Below are positions 45,424 through 55,880 of a stretch of DNA of 64,000 nt, in pieces. Positions within the stretch are counted from its first letter, which is position 1, and each line of letters begins with the position of its first letter. The stretch covers positions 124,001-188,000 of the forward strand of contig JAVTVY010017181.1 of assembly GCA_036873755.1 (NCBI GenBank), given 5' to 3'. Below the pieces are notes generated by a model. It was not told the DNA's origin. It was given only the letters and a program-made list of their open reading frames with translations, and did no database searches. The position numbers were made by a program, and so were the translations under genes. This DNA comes from Hanleya hanleyi. Its lineage: Eukaryota; Mollusca; Polyplacophora; Lepidopleurida; Hanleyidae.

Positions 45424-45857
45424 CACACCAAGGTACGAAACGTACTTTTGGTGAAACGAGGAATAAACGGTGGTACCTCCAAACAAAAAACACCGGCATA
45501 CTCACGAAGTGCCGCTCTTGATAATTTCGCCGTCAAATTATTAAGTTTGTGTATTTACAAACTGAACCATTGCAGCTTGCAAGTGCTGGCCACAATATAT
45601 ATGTTTAGCGGGACAGACAGGGACGGGAAAAACGTACACCATACAGAAAATGAATAAGGCGCTGACAGCACAACGCAATTGCATGATCATTACTTGTATG
45701 GCGGGCATAACGTGCATGGGTCGCAAACCACTAAAAAATATACAAAATTGATAATTTGACGTCGGGAATATATACAACGGCACTTGTAGAATATGGTGTT
45801 TGGAGGTAAACCGTTTATTTCTCGTTTTACCCAAAGTACGTTTCATACCTTGGTGTG
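45424..45857. mobile_element. Inverted-repeat element enclosing a PIF1-like helicase fragment
   Basis: Arms at about 45424-45556 and 45729-45857 are inverted copies with about 75-80% identity (left CACACCAAGGTACGAAACGT; right its complement with few changes). The ~170-bp centre carries the helicase fragment. The element abuts the truncated 5' side of the Ty3 array. Confidence 0.6.
45566..45750 (+). pseudogene. PIF1-like helicase fragment (Walker A region)
   Basis: The plus-strand frame starting after a stop at 45563-45565 has a P-loop AGQTGTGKTYTI (45608-45643), then MIITCMAGITC about 25 residues later. This agrees with motif Ia (TxxTGxAA) of PIF1/RRM3-type helicases. In another frame just upstream, LQLASAGHNIYV matches the usual lead-in to the P-loop, so one frameshift is likely. 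PIF1 helicases unwind DNA 5' to 3'. The fragment is far too short to function. Kinesin (GQTGSGKT) is an alternative for the P-loop but not for motif Ia. Confidence 0.5.
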
Positions 45858-45904
45858 TGTACATTTGTATATATAAAGCATGTGGTTATTTATAGAGACC
45901 CAAT

Positions 45905-46634
45905 ATTTGGACACATCGGTTCAAACTGGTGACCGAGTGTTGGTAAAAAATGTTGGGTTTAAAGGGAAACACAAATTCGCGGATAGATGGGAGAGTGTTT
46001 CATATACTGTGTTGAAGCAACCTAATTTGGGTATACCCGTCTTTGAAGTTAAGCGGGAAGATGGTAAGAAAGGTAAACGTATGCTGCATAGGAACATGCT
46101 ACTTCCTTTTCAGACGTTGCCAACACCTGTTTCAAAATCTGTGAATACTCAACGAACATCTGCGCCAGGTTACAAGCCTGGGATCCCCATGTCCACTTCT
46201 GGGAGTGTGCGAAGGAGTCGCCGGATAAGAAAGAAGTCGATAGTAAAAGAGGATACGTCAGGGGAGAGCGAAAGTGACTCAGAAGTGGAGTTTGTCACGA
46301 AGCCTGTCGAAAGTGACGTCCGTCTTGGAACTACGGCTCCTTTACATATTCAGGCAGTTGACCGTTCTGACACTCAAACGACTGATCGATCTGACGTTCC
46401 GGCGATGCATGACGCAACTGATACTGTGGTGACTGAACAGCCTCCGACGGCACAGGTGTTTACAGAACCAGCGCCACCTATAGTGAAAACCCCTGTGGAG
46501 GTTAGGCGTTCAAAGCGAAACAGACGCCAGTCACAGTGGTTCCGCTCGGGTGATTGGGTATTGCAGCAAACAGTCGTAGATCGTGATGAGGTATTTGTAT
46601 GATTTAGGACGACATTCCTCACCAGGGGGGATAG
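45905..46634 (+). mobile_element. 3' internal end of an upstream Ty3/gypsy element (truncated)
   Basis: From about 45910 the sequence is a close copy of 53300-54070: integrase C-terminus with ADRWESVSYTV, the basic tail and the polypurine tract. The ORF 45880-46602 is open. Compared with the downstream copy it lacks a 24-27-bp duplication (coding APPIVRTP) and a ~21-bp segment after the stop. It is cut on its 5' side near the PIF1-like element. Confidence 0.85.
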
Positions 46635-47045
46635 TGTCACAATGTCATTTTTTTGTTCTATGAAGATGTTCATTTTCACATTATTCCATAATCATCCCAT
46701 TGCTATCACATATTGACGTATATAACATGTACTAACACTATTAATGTAGGTTTGATTATCCAGGGTGTATCGCTGCGTTACGTGAACCACTATATAAGAC
46801 GACGCGGTAGTTTATGTAATCTATTCGGCTTTATGCTACCGCTCTCGGATCTAGGTCTTTATTTTCGGGATGTGCTGGATATCTATTTTATATTCCAAGC
46901 ACCGCGCCGCTCGGACGTCTTATTTCTTTTATATTTTAAACTACTTCAGGTGACTTTAGCCTGGACATCGTACAGTATTTTTGCATAGGCTTTAAAATTC
47001 TAACTCTTCTTGTATTGGTCCGTGCTGCTTTGATAGGATTTTGTG

Positions 47046-47053
47046 TATATAAG
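47046..47053 (+). promoter_or_regulatory. LTR TATA box
   Basis: TATATAAG is conserved in the other LTR at 54482-54489. The first 54-bp repeat starts ~31 bp downstream, where transcription would be expected to start. Confidence 0.6.
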
Positions 47054-47076
47054 TCACCTACCTGCATAGAGAGTTT

Positions 47077-47522
47077 GCTCCAGTCGCTTGCTCACAGACA
47101 CCTGTACGTTTGTGTCCTATATTTTGCAGGTATGTTGCTTTATACTCTTTGTGTGGGTATCTCTTATATCTCGCGTATGGTTAGTCTCAATGGTAATGGT
47201 AATGTTTCCATATTATCCACGCTATTCTAGACATATAATTCATATCTAATGGATTTGATAAATGATTTGTTGAATTATCTGTGTCGCTGATATATCACGC
47301 GTTGGATAAATGAATTACTGCTTGTTGGCTAAAATGATTTACTTGTATGAATTGCCGAACGTACTTATTTGTTCGTACTCATTGTCGAACATCTTGATAT
47401 ATCCGTTTTAATTAGCAAACGTACTGATTTATTTGTACCAATTGGTTGTAACTTGGAGCCATAAATGGGCTCCAGTCGCTTGCTCACAGACACCTGTACG
47501 TTTGTGTCCTATATTTTGCAGG
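47077..47522 (+). repeat. 54-bp direct repeat pair inside the LTR
   Basis: 47077-47130 and 47469-47522 are identical (GCTCCAGTCGCTTGCTCACA through TTTTGCAGG). The 3' LTR has the same pair at about 54511-54566 and 54903-54957, with shared changes (CCTTGTACG, GTCATAT). Confidence 0.9.
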
Positions 47523-47528
47523 AATAAA
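47523..47528 (+). promoter_or_regulatory. LTR poly(A) signal
   Basis: AATAAA lies immediately after the second 54-bp repeat. It is conserved at 54958-54963. Confidence 0.6.
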
Positions 47529-47585
47529 ACGGTATCACTCAAACTCGTCGCCTGATTATTATCTCGTACCGTACCCGGTGACAAA

Positions 47586-47603
47586 TTGGCGCCCGATGGG
47601 GGA
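47586..47603 (+). promoter_or_regulatory. Primer-binding site
   Basis: TTGGCGCCCGATGGGGGA lies 2 nt after the LTR. TGGCGCCCGA is the usual complement of a tRNA 3' end and resembles tRNA-Lys-type sites. The tRNA identity is inference. Confidence 0.7.
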
Positions 47604-48677
47604 CGGGTTTAATGAGTGCCGAGTTACTATTGGATGTCCTACATATCTATGGTGAGCGACAGACGATCCGCATTCCACGGTCTGGTAGGCCACTGCTACT
47701 TATTGTGTGTACAACACCGGCTGATTCCTCTGGCAATTTATTAGATGTCCAGTAGCCGTCCGGTTGAGCTTGACCTCTAATTTGAGCTGTTCTGTGTACC
47801 GGTACGTAGAGGATCAATTCGTTGAAGAAGTGCCATCAATTCGCGTGTGCCGAAAGATCGGAGATTTGGATATTTCGTCTGAACATCGAACATATAATTT
47901 GGGACCGGACCTGTATGAAAAATAATTGAGTGGTACCTTTACTGAAAATTTACTGATTCATTTGATTCGCTGCAGAACTGTTAACAGAACATTGACTGAA
48001 TTCGTGAAATTGGTTGCTGAACTGTATAATTGTATTTGAATTGAACTGAAATTTGATACTTTATTATTGACATTGAACACAGAACTTGAATGCTGACATT
48101 GAATACCGAACGCGTGAATAACGAACGAATCTGATTGACTTTGGCGAGATTTGTGACATTGCATGTGCGCGCGAATTGCTTTTTGGAGGTTTTCTTTTTC
48201 AGGGCTCGAATGCTGTTTTGATATGACTTTGAATTAATTGAATTGCTAAATGGGTGTCTAGTGTTTTTGCTGTGTACATATACGTGAGAAATACAATTTT
48301 GATACATTGCGAACTGATAAATTGTGATCAGAATATCTGGATCGTGTATGTAATAGATTAGTTGGATAGGAGATTCTGAGATTTCCGAGTGTTTCCAGTT
48401 AAACGGCATTTTCTGCGGTTTTATAGAGCTCGTAAAGTTGTCATATCGCTGTCGTGATATAGTTTTACATCGAAACTACCGTGCTACGTAATAACGCGAG
48501 TTCGGTACGCCAGTTGTTATCCAATTACCTGTACTAATATATTCATATATTCGTGTGACAACTTTCATTCATCGTACATTCGCATTTCCCTATCATCCAT
48601 CAAACTACACAGCTCTTGAAATTCTCTGTTCATTGTATCACCAGTTGGACAGGTTGTTTCCTAGGTGTAATCAGAAA
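47604..48677 (+). other. Ty3/gypsy leader
   Basis: Untranslated leader of ~1.07 kb between the PBS and the gag start. Small ORFs occur but none resembles a known protein. Confidence 0.6.
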
Positions 48678-49475
48678 ATGGATTCCTGGAACCCAAGCGG
48701 ATTTGAGGAGGAAACCGGCGGAGCAAAATCAAAGGTTCACGAACGTAAGTTTACGGACGAAGATGAACAATTAATGGTAGATCATCTGGAAAAGACCGGG
48801 AGGTATAATATCTCCACAAAAGGTTTTGGTTCGCCACACAGGCCCTTTTCTTCCCTTCCCAGTACAACAGACCGAACAACTTTCCAAGTCCCTAAAATTA
48901 GCATATTTTCAGGTACCGAACCGGTTCCGAGGTCTGAATCCGCGTTTGATTTGTGGAAATTTGAAGTAAAATGTCTAATAGGGGATAAAGTTCATTCTCC
49001 TAAAGTGTTGTTACAGGCAGTTAGGAAATCTCTGAAGGGAGAGGCAGGTAAATTTTGCCTTCATTTAGGAGAAGATGCCGAAATACGTGATATCATAGAT
49101 AAGTTAGAAGAGGTCTACGGAACGGTCGTCACCGGTGAATCGATTTTGCAGACCTTTTACATGAGCCAACAAAAGCCCGACGAGACTGTTGCCACGTGGG
49201 GTTGTCGACTCGAAGATACTCTGCAGAAAGCTCTGGAGAAAGGTTCTTTAAGTTCATGGTCATCTGACGATATGCTAAGAACCAAATTTTGGACAGGCCT
49301 ACATAGTGACAGATTGAAATCAGCCACAAAACATAAATTTGACACCATTTTGAATTATGATTCACTTCTGAAGGAGGTGAGATGTGTTGAGAGAGAATTA
49401 GAGGATTGCGATGGTGTGCAAGCTTCCAACAGGGGTAAGAAAGTCAAAAAATGTCACAGACTTCCCAAAATTTAG
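48678..49475 (+). pseudogene. gag: Ty3/gypsy Gag (PNMA/Arc-like capsid)
   Basis: I start at MDSWNPSGFEEETGG rather than the in-frame Met 41 codons earlier, because the upstream residues look like leader. The capsid portion (PKISIFSG, FDLWKFEVKCLI, LLQAVRKSLKGEAGKF, FWTGL) resembles PNMA-type Ty3 Gag capsids that assemble the particle. After a run of six A at 49446-49451 the frame changes and a stop follows, so this copy has a broken Gag. No CCHC knuckle is seen. Confidence 0.8.
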
Positions 49476-49772
49476 AAACTGGGGCACTCGGAGAAATGAA
49501 ATCGCAATTGAAGGAAATCACCGAACGTACGTCTCCAGCGGTTGGAGGATAAACCGGTAAAAATTTCTAAACCTGACCCACTAGAATCTATTTTGGATAA
49601 GCTGACCTCTATGGAAAATAAAATTGGTCAAAATTCAAAGAGGTTTAATCGAGGCAGGGGTAGAAACTTCCGGTCGGAATATAGTCCGGCTCCTGCTACC
49701 GAAAGTAGTTCTCTGGGTTCTGACCAGATTGTTCAGGCTGATACTGTACCGAAAACTCCTTTAAACTTTTAG
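49452..49772 (+). pseudogene. Gag C-terminal part, frame-shifted
   Basis: After the break the sequence continues in a second frame (QNLETGALGEMKSQLKEITER) and returns to the gag frame at about 49535 (LQRLEDKPVKISK). The word CGTACGT at 49526-49532 looks like a 4-bp duplication that caused the second shift. The end has RFNRGRGRNFRS, a basic RG-type segment in place of a zinc knuckle. Confidence 0.65.
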
Positions 49773-50527
49773 TGACCTCCAGTGACGGGCAACATGGAGG
49801 TCAAGAAGAAGAAAGCCCGGAAATGATAAAAACATCTTTAGTGGGTGAAGCCAACGAGTCCACTATTATGGTTGATGGTGTTGAGTGCAAGTGTCTTCTC
49901 GACACTGGGTCAATGGTAACCACGATCTCTGAGAAATATTTGAAAGATCACTTATCGTCACCATTGCGCTCTATAAATGACTTCAAGCTGGAGGTAAGTG
50001 GTGCCTCGGGAAACATTCTCCCATACTCGGGATATGTCGAGGTGGAGTTGTCCTGTCCTGGATTAAAGCAAATAATGATTGCTCCCGTTCTGGTCGTTCC
50101 GAAAACCGAGTACAATGAGCGCGTCCCTATCATTGTTGGGACCATTGTGCTTAAGTTCTTCATGGACAAGGTGAATGTAGGTATCGCTGGTCGGGAACCA
50201 TGGGTGACTGCTTGTACTCTTCTGCGAAATGTAGGTAAGATTGGCGCAGTGAAGTCTACCAACACTCGTCCAATCAAAGTGAAGCCAAATGAGGTGTTGA
50301 CAATAAAAGGTATCATGCATAACCATGTGAATAGTAAACAGCCAGTCATCCTTGAACAACAGGAGTCTAGACTCCCAGGTGGTTTGTTAATGAGTCCACA
50401 GGTGGTGACATTGAAATCCCAGGGTGCAACAGTTTGTTTACCGGTCACAATTTGCAATATGTCTGCACGGGTTATTTGCATACCACCTAAAACAAAGATG
50501 TGTATTGCAATCAGTATCGGTTATTGA
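49772..50527 (+). CDS. Ty3/gypsy aspartic protease domain
   Basis: The 251-codon frame contains [13 protein letters not shown] (catalytic Asp at residue 44) and [12 protein letters not shown], the flap/ILG-like end of retropepsins. It cleaves the Gag-Pol precursor. The frame overlaps the gag end by one codon, in a different frame, and it is again in a different frame from pol. The pol frame takes over at about 50505-50515, so a shift, programmed or mutational, is required. Confidence 0.8.
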   Translation: MTSSDGQHGGQEEESPEMIKTSLVGEANESTIMVDGVECKCLLDTGSMVTTISEKYLKDHLSSPLRSINDFKLEVSGASGNILPYSGYVEVELSCPGLKQIMIAPVLVVPKTEYNERVPIIVGTIVLKFFMDKVNVGIAGREPWVTACTLLRNVGKIGAVKSTNTRPIKVKPNEVLTIKGIMHNHVNSKQPVILEQQESRLPGGLLMSPQVVTLKSQGATVCLPVTICNMSARVICIPPKTKMCIAISIGY

Positions 50528-53159
50528 TCAGAGAGTAGGTCCTGATAATAATGAAATGGTGAAGGAGACTAAAACCAGGTCATTAGAGGATCTGGGTGTA
50601 GACTTGAGTAGTAGCCCGATTACAACGGAACAGCGCGAAGAAGCTGAGCAACTACTAGGTCGTTGGACACACATCATGTCCAGCAGTCTTTTGGATCTTG
50701 GGCATGCTACTTCTGTCAAACACGAAATACATTTGACTGACCACAAACCGTTTAAAGACCCTTACAGGAGAATCCCACCAGCCCTGTTTGATGAGGTGAG
50801 AGTTCATTTAAATGACATGTTGGCATGTGGTGCCATCAGAAAATCTTGTAGTCCATACTCCTCAAACGTCGTACTTGTCCGGAAACCCGACAATAGTCTC
50901 CGATTCTGTTTAGATTACAGGAAATTAAATGCTCGGACCGTGCGCGACAGCTACGCGTTACCTCGTATTGACGAGACCTTGGATTGTCTCGCTGGTGCAT
51001 CATGGTTCACTAAACTTGACCTTAGATCCGGGTACTGGCAGGTCGAGGTTAAAGAAGAGGACAAGTGCAAGACGGCATTTTCCGTAGGTCCACTAGGCTT
51101 TTACGAATGTAACCGTATGCCTTTTGGATTGACCAACGCACCCGCCACTTTTCAAAGGCTAATGGAGTCTTGCTTGCATGACCTACATCTTAAAGAGTGC
51201 CTTGTTTACATAGATGACGTCATCGTCTTTTCCAAAACTTACGAGGAACACTTGCGACGCTTGGAATCCGTTTTCAGCAGATTGGAAGAGCAAAATCTTA
51301 AACTAAAACCTTCTAAGTGCGACTTTTTCAGACGAGAGATGAAATACCTGGGTCACGTGGTATCCGAAACGGGCATAGCTGCTGATCCCGAGAAGATAGA
51401 GGCTTTGAAGAAATGGCCGACTCCTGGAAATGTGGGTGAGCTGCGTACTTTTTTAGGTTTCGCCGGATACTACCGGAGGTTCGTGTCTGATTATGCGAAG
51501 ACTGTTCGCTGCTTGAACGACTTGCTGGTTGGTCGACCGAAGAAAGTCCGGAGGTCCAAGTCCGTCAGAGATCCCACGTGGGAATGGGGCGATCGTCATC
51601 AGGAGAGTTTCGAAACGATCATTGAGGCCTTGACAACCCCTCCGGTATTAGCATATGCAGATTACAGCTTGCCATTTCTCTTGCACGTCGACGCAAGCGC
51701 AGACGGTTTAGGTGCAGTGCTTTATCAGAATCAGAACGGCTGTGAACGGGTGATCGCGTACGCAAGTCGAGGTTTGAAGAAGTCCGAGAAAAATTACCCG
51801 GCTCATAAGAGGGAGTTCTTGGGGTTGAAATGGGCTGTGTGTAACAAATTCACCGATTACCTGTATGGCCACCGTTTTACTGTCAAAACCGACAATAATC
51901 CTTTGACGTATGTGCTTTCTTCTGCCAAGCTAGATGCAACAGGACATAGGTGGCTTGCTGACCTGTCCACATATAACTTCAGCATAGAGTACAAATCCGG
52001 AGCGAGTCGTAGAGATGCAGATGCTCTTTCCCGTCATCCCAGCTTTGCGACTGATGCCGGAGGTGACGTACAGAAAATTGACATCAGGGACGACGTAGTC
52101 AAAGCGATATGTCGGAGTCAAATAGTTCATCGCCCATTCGCGGAAACCCTTGGGTTCAACTTGGAAACGGACTGCCCTCCTGTTGACATGCATGTCAGAT
52201 GTGCTGCGCAGATTTCTTTGCCACTACTGAGTGATGAGGTGAGTTGGAGGAAAGCCCAGGTAACGGACGACGTCGTAGGCAGAGTTATTCAATTTGTAGA
52301 TTCAGGAAAGCGACCGGACCAAGGGGCATTATCACAAGAGGACCCGGATGTAAAGTGCATGTTGAAGGAGTGGGACAAGCTTGTATACAGGGATACAGTT
52401 CTCTTCCGTAAATCGCAGAAAGATGGCCAGGATCTGTTTCAGTTGGTACTCCCTAAACAGTACAGGGAGTTCGCCCTCAGAAGCTTGCACGATGACGTAG
52501 GTCATCAAGGCAGGGATCGCACTCTGGAGCTCGTCCGTTCTCGATTTTACTGGCCGAGGATGTCCGAAGATGTTGTTCGAAAAGTTCGCTTCTGTGATCG
52601 ATGCCTCCGGAGGAAAAGTCCAACATCCGGTAGGAGTCCTCCATTGGTATGTATTGTTACAACTCAACCTATGGAGCTGGTTTGTATCGATTATTTGTCT
52701 TTGGAAACTTCGAAAGGTGGGTATAGTAGCATACTGGTCATTACCGACCACTTCACGAGATTTGCCCAGGCAGTTCCGACACGTAACCAAACTGCGCGAA
52801 CTACTGCTGGTATACTTTTCGATACATTCTTTGTTCATTATGGATTTCCAGGTCGGCTCCACAGTGACCAAGGCAGAAATTTTGAGTCGCGGGTCATAAC
52901 CGAGTTATGTAAGTTAACTGGCATTCAGAAAACTCGCACCACACCATACCATCCTCAAGGGAACGGAATGTGCGAACGCTTCAATCACACTCTACTTAAC
53001 ATGTTGGGTACCCTGTCGGCAGAACAGAAAACCGATTGGAAAACGTACGTTCCTTCCCTTGTTCACTCTTACAATGCCACAAAGCACGACAGTACCGGGT
53101 ACTCCCCATTTTACCTAATGTTTGGGCGACATCCACGTCTAGCGTTGGATGGGTATTGA
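50510..53159 (+). CDS. pol: Ty3/gypsy Pol: RT, RNase H, integrase
   Basis: One long open frame (911 codons from 50424; the genuine domain starts around 50510). [11 protein letters not shown] and [10 protein letters not shown] (Asp 264-265 of the frame). RNase [30 protein letters not shown] and the DADALSR end. Integrase: H2C2 finger (HDDVGHQ, CDRCLRR) and the DDE triad Asp757-Asp815-Glu851 with spacing D57D35E. The frame is intact through the catalytic core, unlike gag. It ends at [11 protein letters not shown], where a 1-nt shift leads to the tail ORF. Confidence 0.92.
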
Positions 53160-54018
53160 TCCAAATGAGTTTGGTAGTGAAGAGCAAACACAGTATGCTG
53201 TTCAGCTTAGGAAACGGCTTGATTTTGCGTACAAGGTAGCGTCAGCGGAAGCTGAGAAAACCGCTAAACGCTGTAAACGTAATTATGATTTGAAGGTTAG
53301 GGACTCTGCGGTTCAAACTGGTGACCGAGTGTTGGTTAAAAATGTTGGGTTGAAAGGGAAACACAAACTCGCGGATAGATGGGAGAGTGTTCCATATACT
53401 GTGGTAAAGCAACCTAATTTGGGTATACCCGTCTTTGAAGTTAAGCGGGAAGATGGTAAGAAAGGTAAACGTATCCTGCATAGGAACATGCTACTTCCTT
53501 TTCAGACGTTGCCAACACCTGGTTCAAAATCTGTGAATTCTCAACGAACATCTGCGCCAGGTTACAAGCCTGGGATCCCCAGGTCCACTTCTAGGAGTGT
53601 GCGAAGGAGTCGCCGGATAAGAAAGAAGTCGGTAGTAAAAGAGGATACGTCAGGGGAGAGCGAGAGTGACTCGGAAGTGGAGTTTGTCACGGAGCCTGTC
53701 GAAAGTGACGTCCGTCTCGGAGTTACGGCTCGTTTACATATTCCGACAGTTGACCGTTCTGACACTCAAACGACTGATCGATCTGACGTTCCGGCGTTGC
53801 ATGACGCAACTGATACTGTGGTGACTGAACAGCCTCCGACGGCAGAGGTGTTTACAGAGCCAGCGCCACCTATAGTGAGAACCCCAGCGCCACCTATAGT
53901 GAGAACCCCTGTGGAGGTTAGGCGTTCAAGGCGAAATAGACGCCAGCCACAGTGGCTCCGCTCGGGTGATTGGGTATTGCAGCAAACAGTCGTAGATCGT
54001 GATGAGGTATTTGTATGA
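53149..54018 (+). pseudogene. Ty3/gypsy integrase C-terminal tail (frame-shifted from Pol)
   Basis: [20 protein letters not shown] continues the Pol reading in another frame, overlapping the Pol stop. Residues ~55-110 form the GPY/F-like domain (GDRVLVKN, ADRWESVPYTVVKQ, IPVFEVKRE, LHRNMLLPF). A low-complexity Arg/Ser/Pro tail with a duplicated APPIVRTP follows. The same tail is open in the upstream truncated copy at 45880. Confidence 0.85.
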
Positions 54019-54057
54019 TTTAAGAATGGATCTAGATGTCGGGGACGACATTCCTCA

Positions 54058-54070
54058 CCAGGGGGGATAG
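54058..54070 (+). promoter_or_regulatory. Polypurine tract
   Basis: CCAGGGGGGATAG directly precedes the 3' LTR. The same tract precedes the 5' LTR at 46622-46634. It primes plus-strand synthesis in LTR elements. Confidence 0.8.
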
Positions 54071-55018
54071 TGTCACAATGTCATTTTTTTGTTCTATGAA
54101 GATGTTCATTTTCACATCATTCCATAATCATCACATTTCTATCACCTATTGACATATATAACATGTACTAACACTATTAATGTAGGTTTGATTATCCAGG
54201 GTGTATCGCTGCGTTACGTGGACCACCATATAAGACGACGCGGTGGTTTATGTAATCCATTCGGCTTTATGCTACCGCTCTCGGCTTTAGGTCTTTATTT
54301 TCGGGATGTGCTGGATATCTATTTTATATTCCAAGCACCGCGCCGCTCGGACGTCTTATTTCTTTTATATATTAAACTACTTCAGGTGACTTTAGCCTGG
54401 ACATCGTACAATATTTTTGCATAGGCTTTAGAATTCTAATTCTTCTTGTATTGGTCCCTGCTGCATTGATAGGATTTTGTGTATATAAGTCCCTTACCTG
54501 CAAGAGAGTTTGCTCCAGTCGCTTGTTCACAGACACCTTGTACGTTTGTGTCATATATTTTGCAGGTATGTTGATTTATATACTTTGTGTGGGTATCTCC
54601 TTATATCTCACGTATGGTTAGTCGTAATGGTAATGTTTCCATATTATCCACGCTATTCCAGACATATAATTCATATCTAATGGATTTGATAAATGATTTG
54701 TTGAATTATCTGTGTCGCTGATATACTACGCGTTGGATAAATGAATTACTGCTTGTTGACTAAAATGATTTACTTGTATGAATTGCCGAACGTGATTATC
54801 TGTTCGTACTTATTGTCGAACGTCTTGATATATCCGTATTAATTAGCAAATGTAATGATTTATTTGTACCAATTGGTTGCTGTAATTTGGAGCCATAAAT
54901 AGGCTCCAGTCGCTTGCTCACAGACACCTTGTACGTTTGTGTCATATATTTTGCAGGAATAAAACGGTATCACTCAAACTCGTCGCCTGATTATTGTCTC
55001 GTACCGTACCCGGTGACA
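54071..55018 (+). repeat. 3' LTR of the Ty3/gypsy element
   Basis: TGTCAC...GTGACA, 948 bp, matching 46635-47583. TATA at 54482, AATAAA at 54958, and an internal 54-55-bp repeat pair. The following base run (TAAAAATAAACG) is unique sequence. Confidence 0.95.
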
Positions 55019-55029
55019 TAAAAATAAAC

Positions 55030-55880
55030 GAATTTCGGTTTAAAAATTATACATTCCCGTTGTTGCCACGACTCTCCCCGATTGTACCACGACTGAGCCT
55101 CGACAGTCCCGATCTAGCCACGTTCCAGCCACGACAGTACCCCGATTATACCCACGATTCTCACGACTGAGTCCCGACAGTACCACGACTACCCGTTCGT
55201 GCCACGTTCTCGTCAAGACAGAGCCACGATCTATCCGATTGCACCACGACACAGCCCCGATCGATCACGATCTCTACCACGTGTGCGCCAAGACCTATAT
55301 ATATACAGCCGATTTTCAAGCAGACCCCATTCTAGTGTTCGTTGTTCTACAGAGCAGATTTGTAGGTAAATCTTGTTTAAAACGTGGTGATGTCGTGGCT
55401 AGATCGTGTCTCTTACGTGGCCCGAACGTGTGAGTCGTGGCACAGTCGTGGCACAATCGGGTTAAGTCGTGGTATATTCTTGGCGCAATCGGGGCACTAA
55501 CGTGGCTGTGTCGGATGCGTCTTGGCCTGGTCGTGGCTCTGTTGTGTAGTCGGGAGAAGCAAGACCCTCGAAGCGTCCACGATTGGGCCACGACCAATCC
55601 GACTGCAACACGACTGAGCCAAGACTGTGCCCCGACTATCCCGACCGCGCCACGTCCTCACTACGTCCTAGCCACGATTTTTGAGAATGGTGAGAGTTTC
55701 CCGATTATTAAGCTCCGACCTAAAAAGTCGTGGCACCCCTCCCGATCGTTCCCGATCCTCACGAACATGCCACGACTAGCCCCGATCACGCCACGACCTT
55801 CCCGACTTGGCCACGACTTTTCCCCCGATTTTCCATATTTTTGAATCGGGACGGTCGTGGCACGGTCGGGAAGCCCGGTG
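55030..55880. repeat. CCACGAC/GTCGTGG motif cluster
   Basis: The words CCACGAC, CCCGAT, CGACTGAGCC and their complements fill this stretch. Orientation switches: forward to ~55270, reverse at 55380-55560, forward at 55570-55840, reverse at 55845-55880. No ORF is credible. Confidence 0.7.

Larger units (their letters stand above)
46635..47583 (+). repeat. LTR (shared/5') of the Ty3/gypsy array
   Basis: It begins TGTCAC and ends GTGACA (TG...CA with 6-bp inverted ends). It follows a polypurine tract and is followed by a primer-binding site. It matches 54071-55018 (949 versus 948 bp) with differences at roughly a few per cent. It contains a TATA box, a poly(A) signal and a 54-bp internal direct repeat. 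Confidence 0.95.

Noticed and set aside
45541..45864. 107-codon minus ORF in the PIF1-like element
   Set aside because: It is antisense to the P-loop frame and spans one inverted arm; no domain is recognisable.
49948..50481. 177-codon minus ORF opposite the protease
   Set aside because: It is an antisense shadow of the Ty3 protease frame with no motif of its own.
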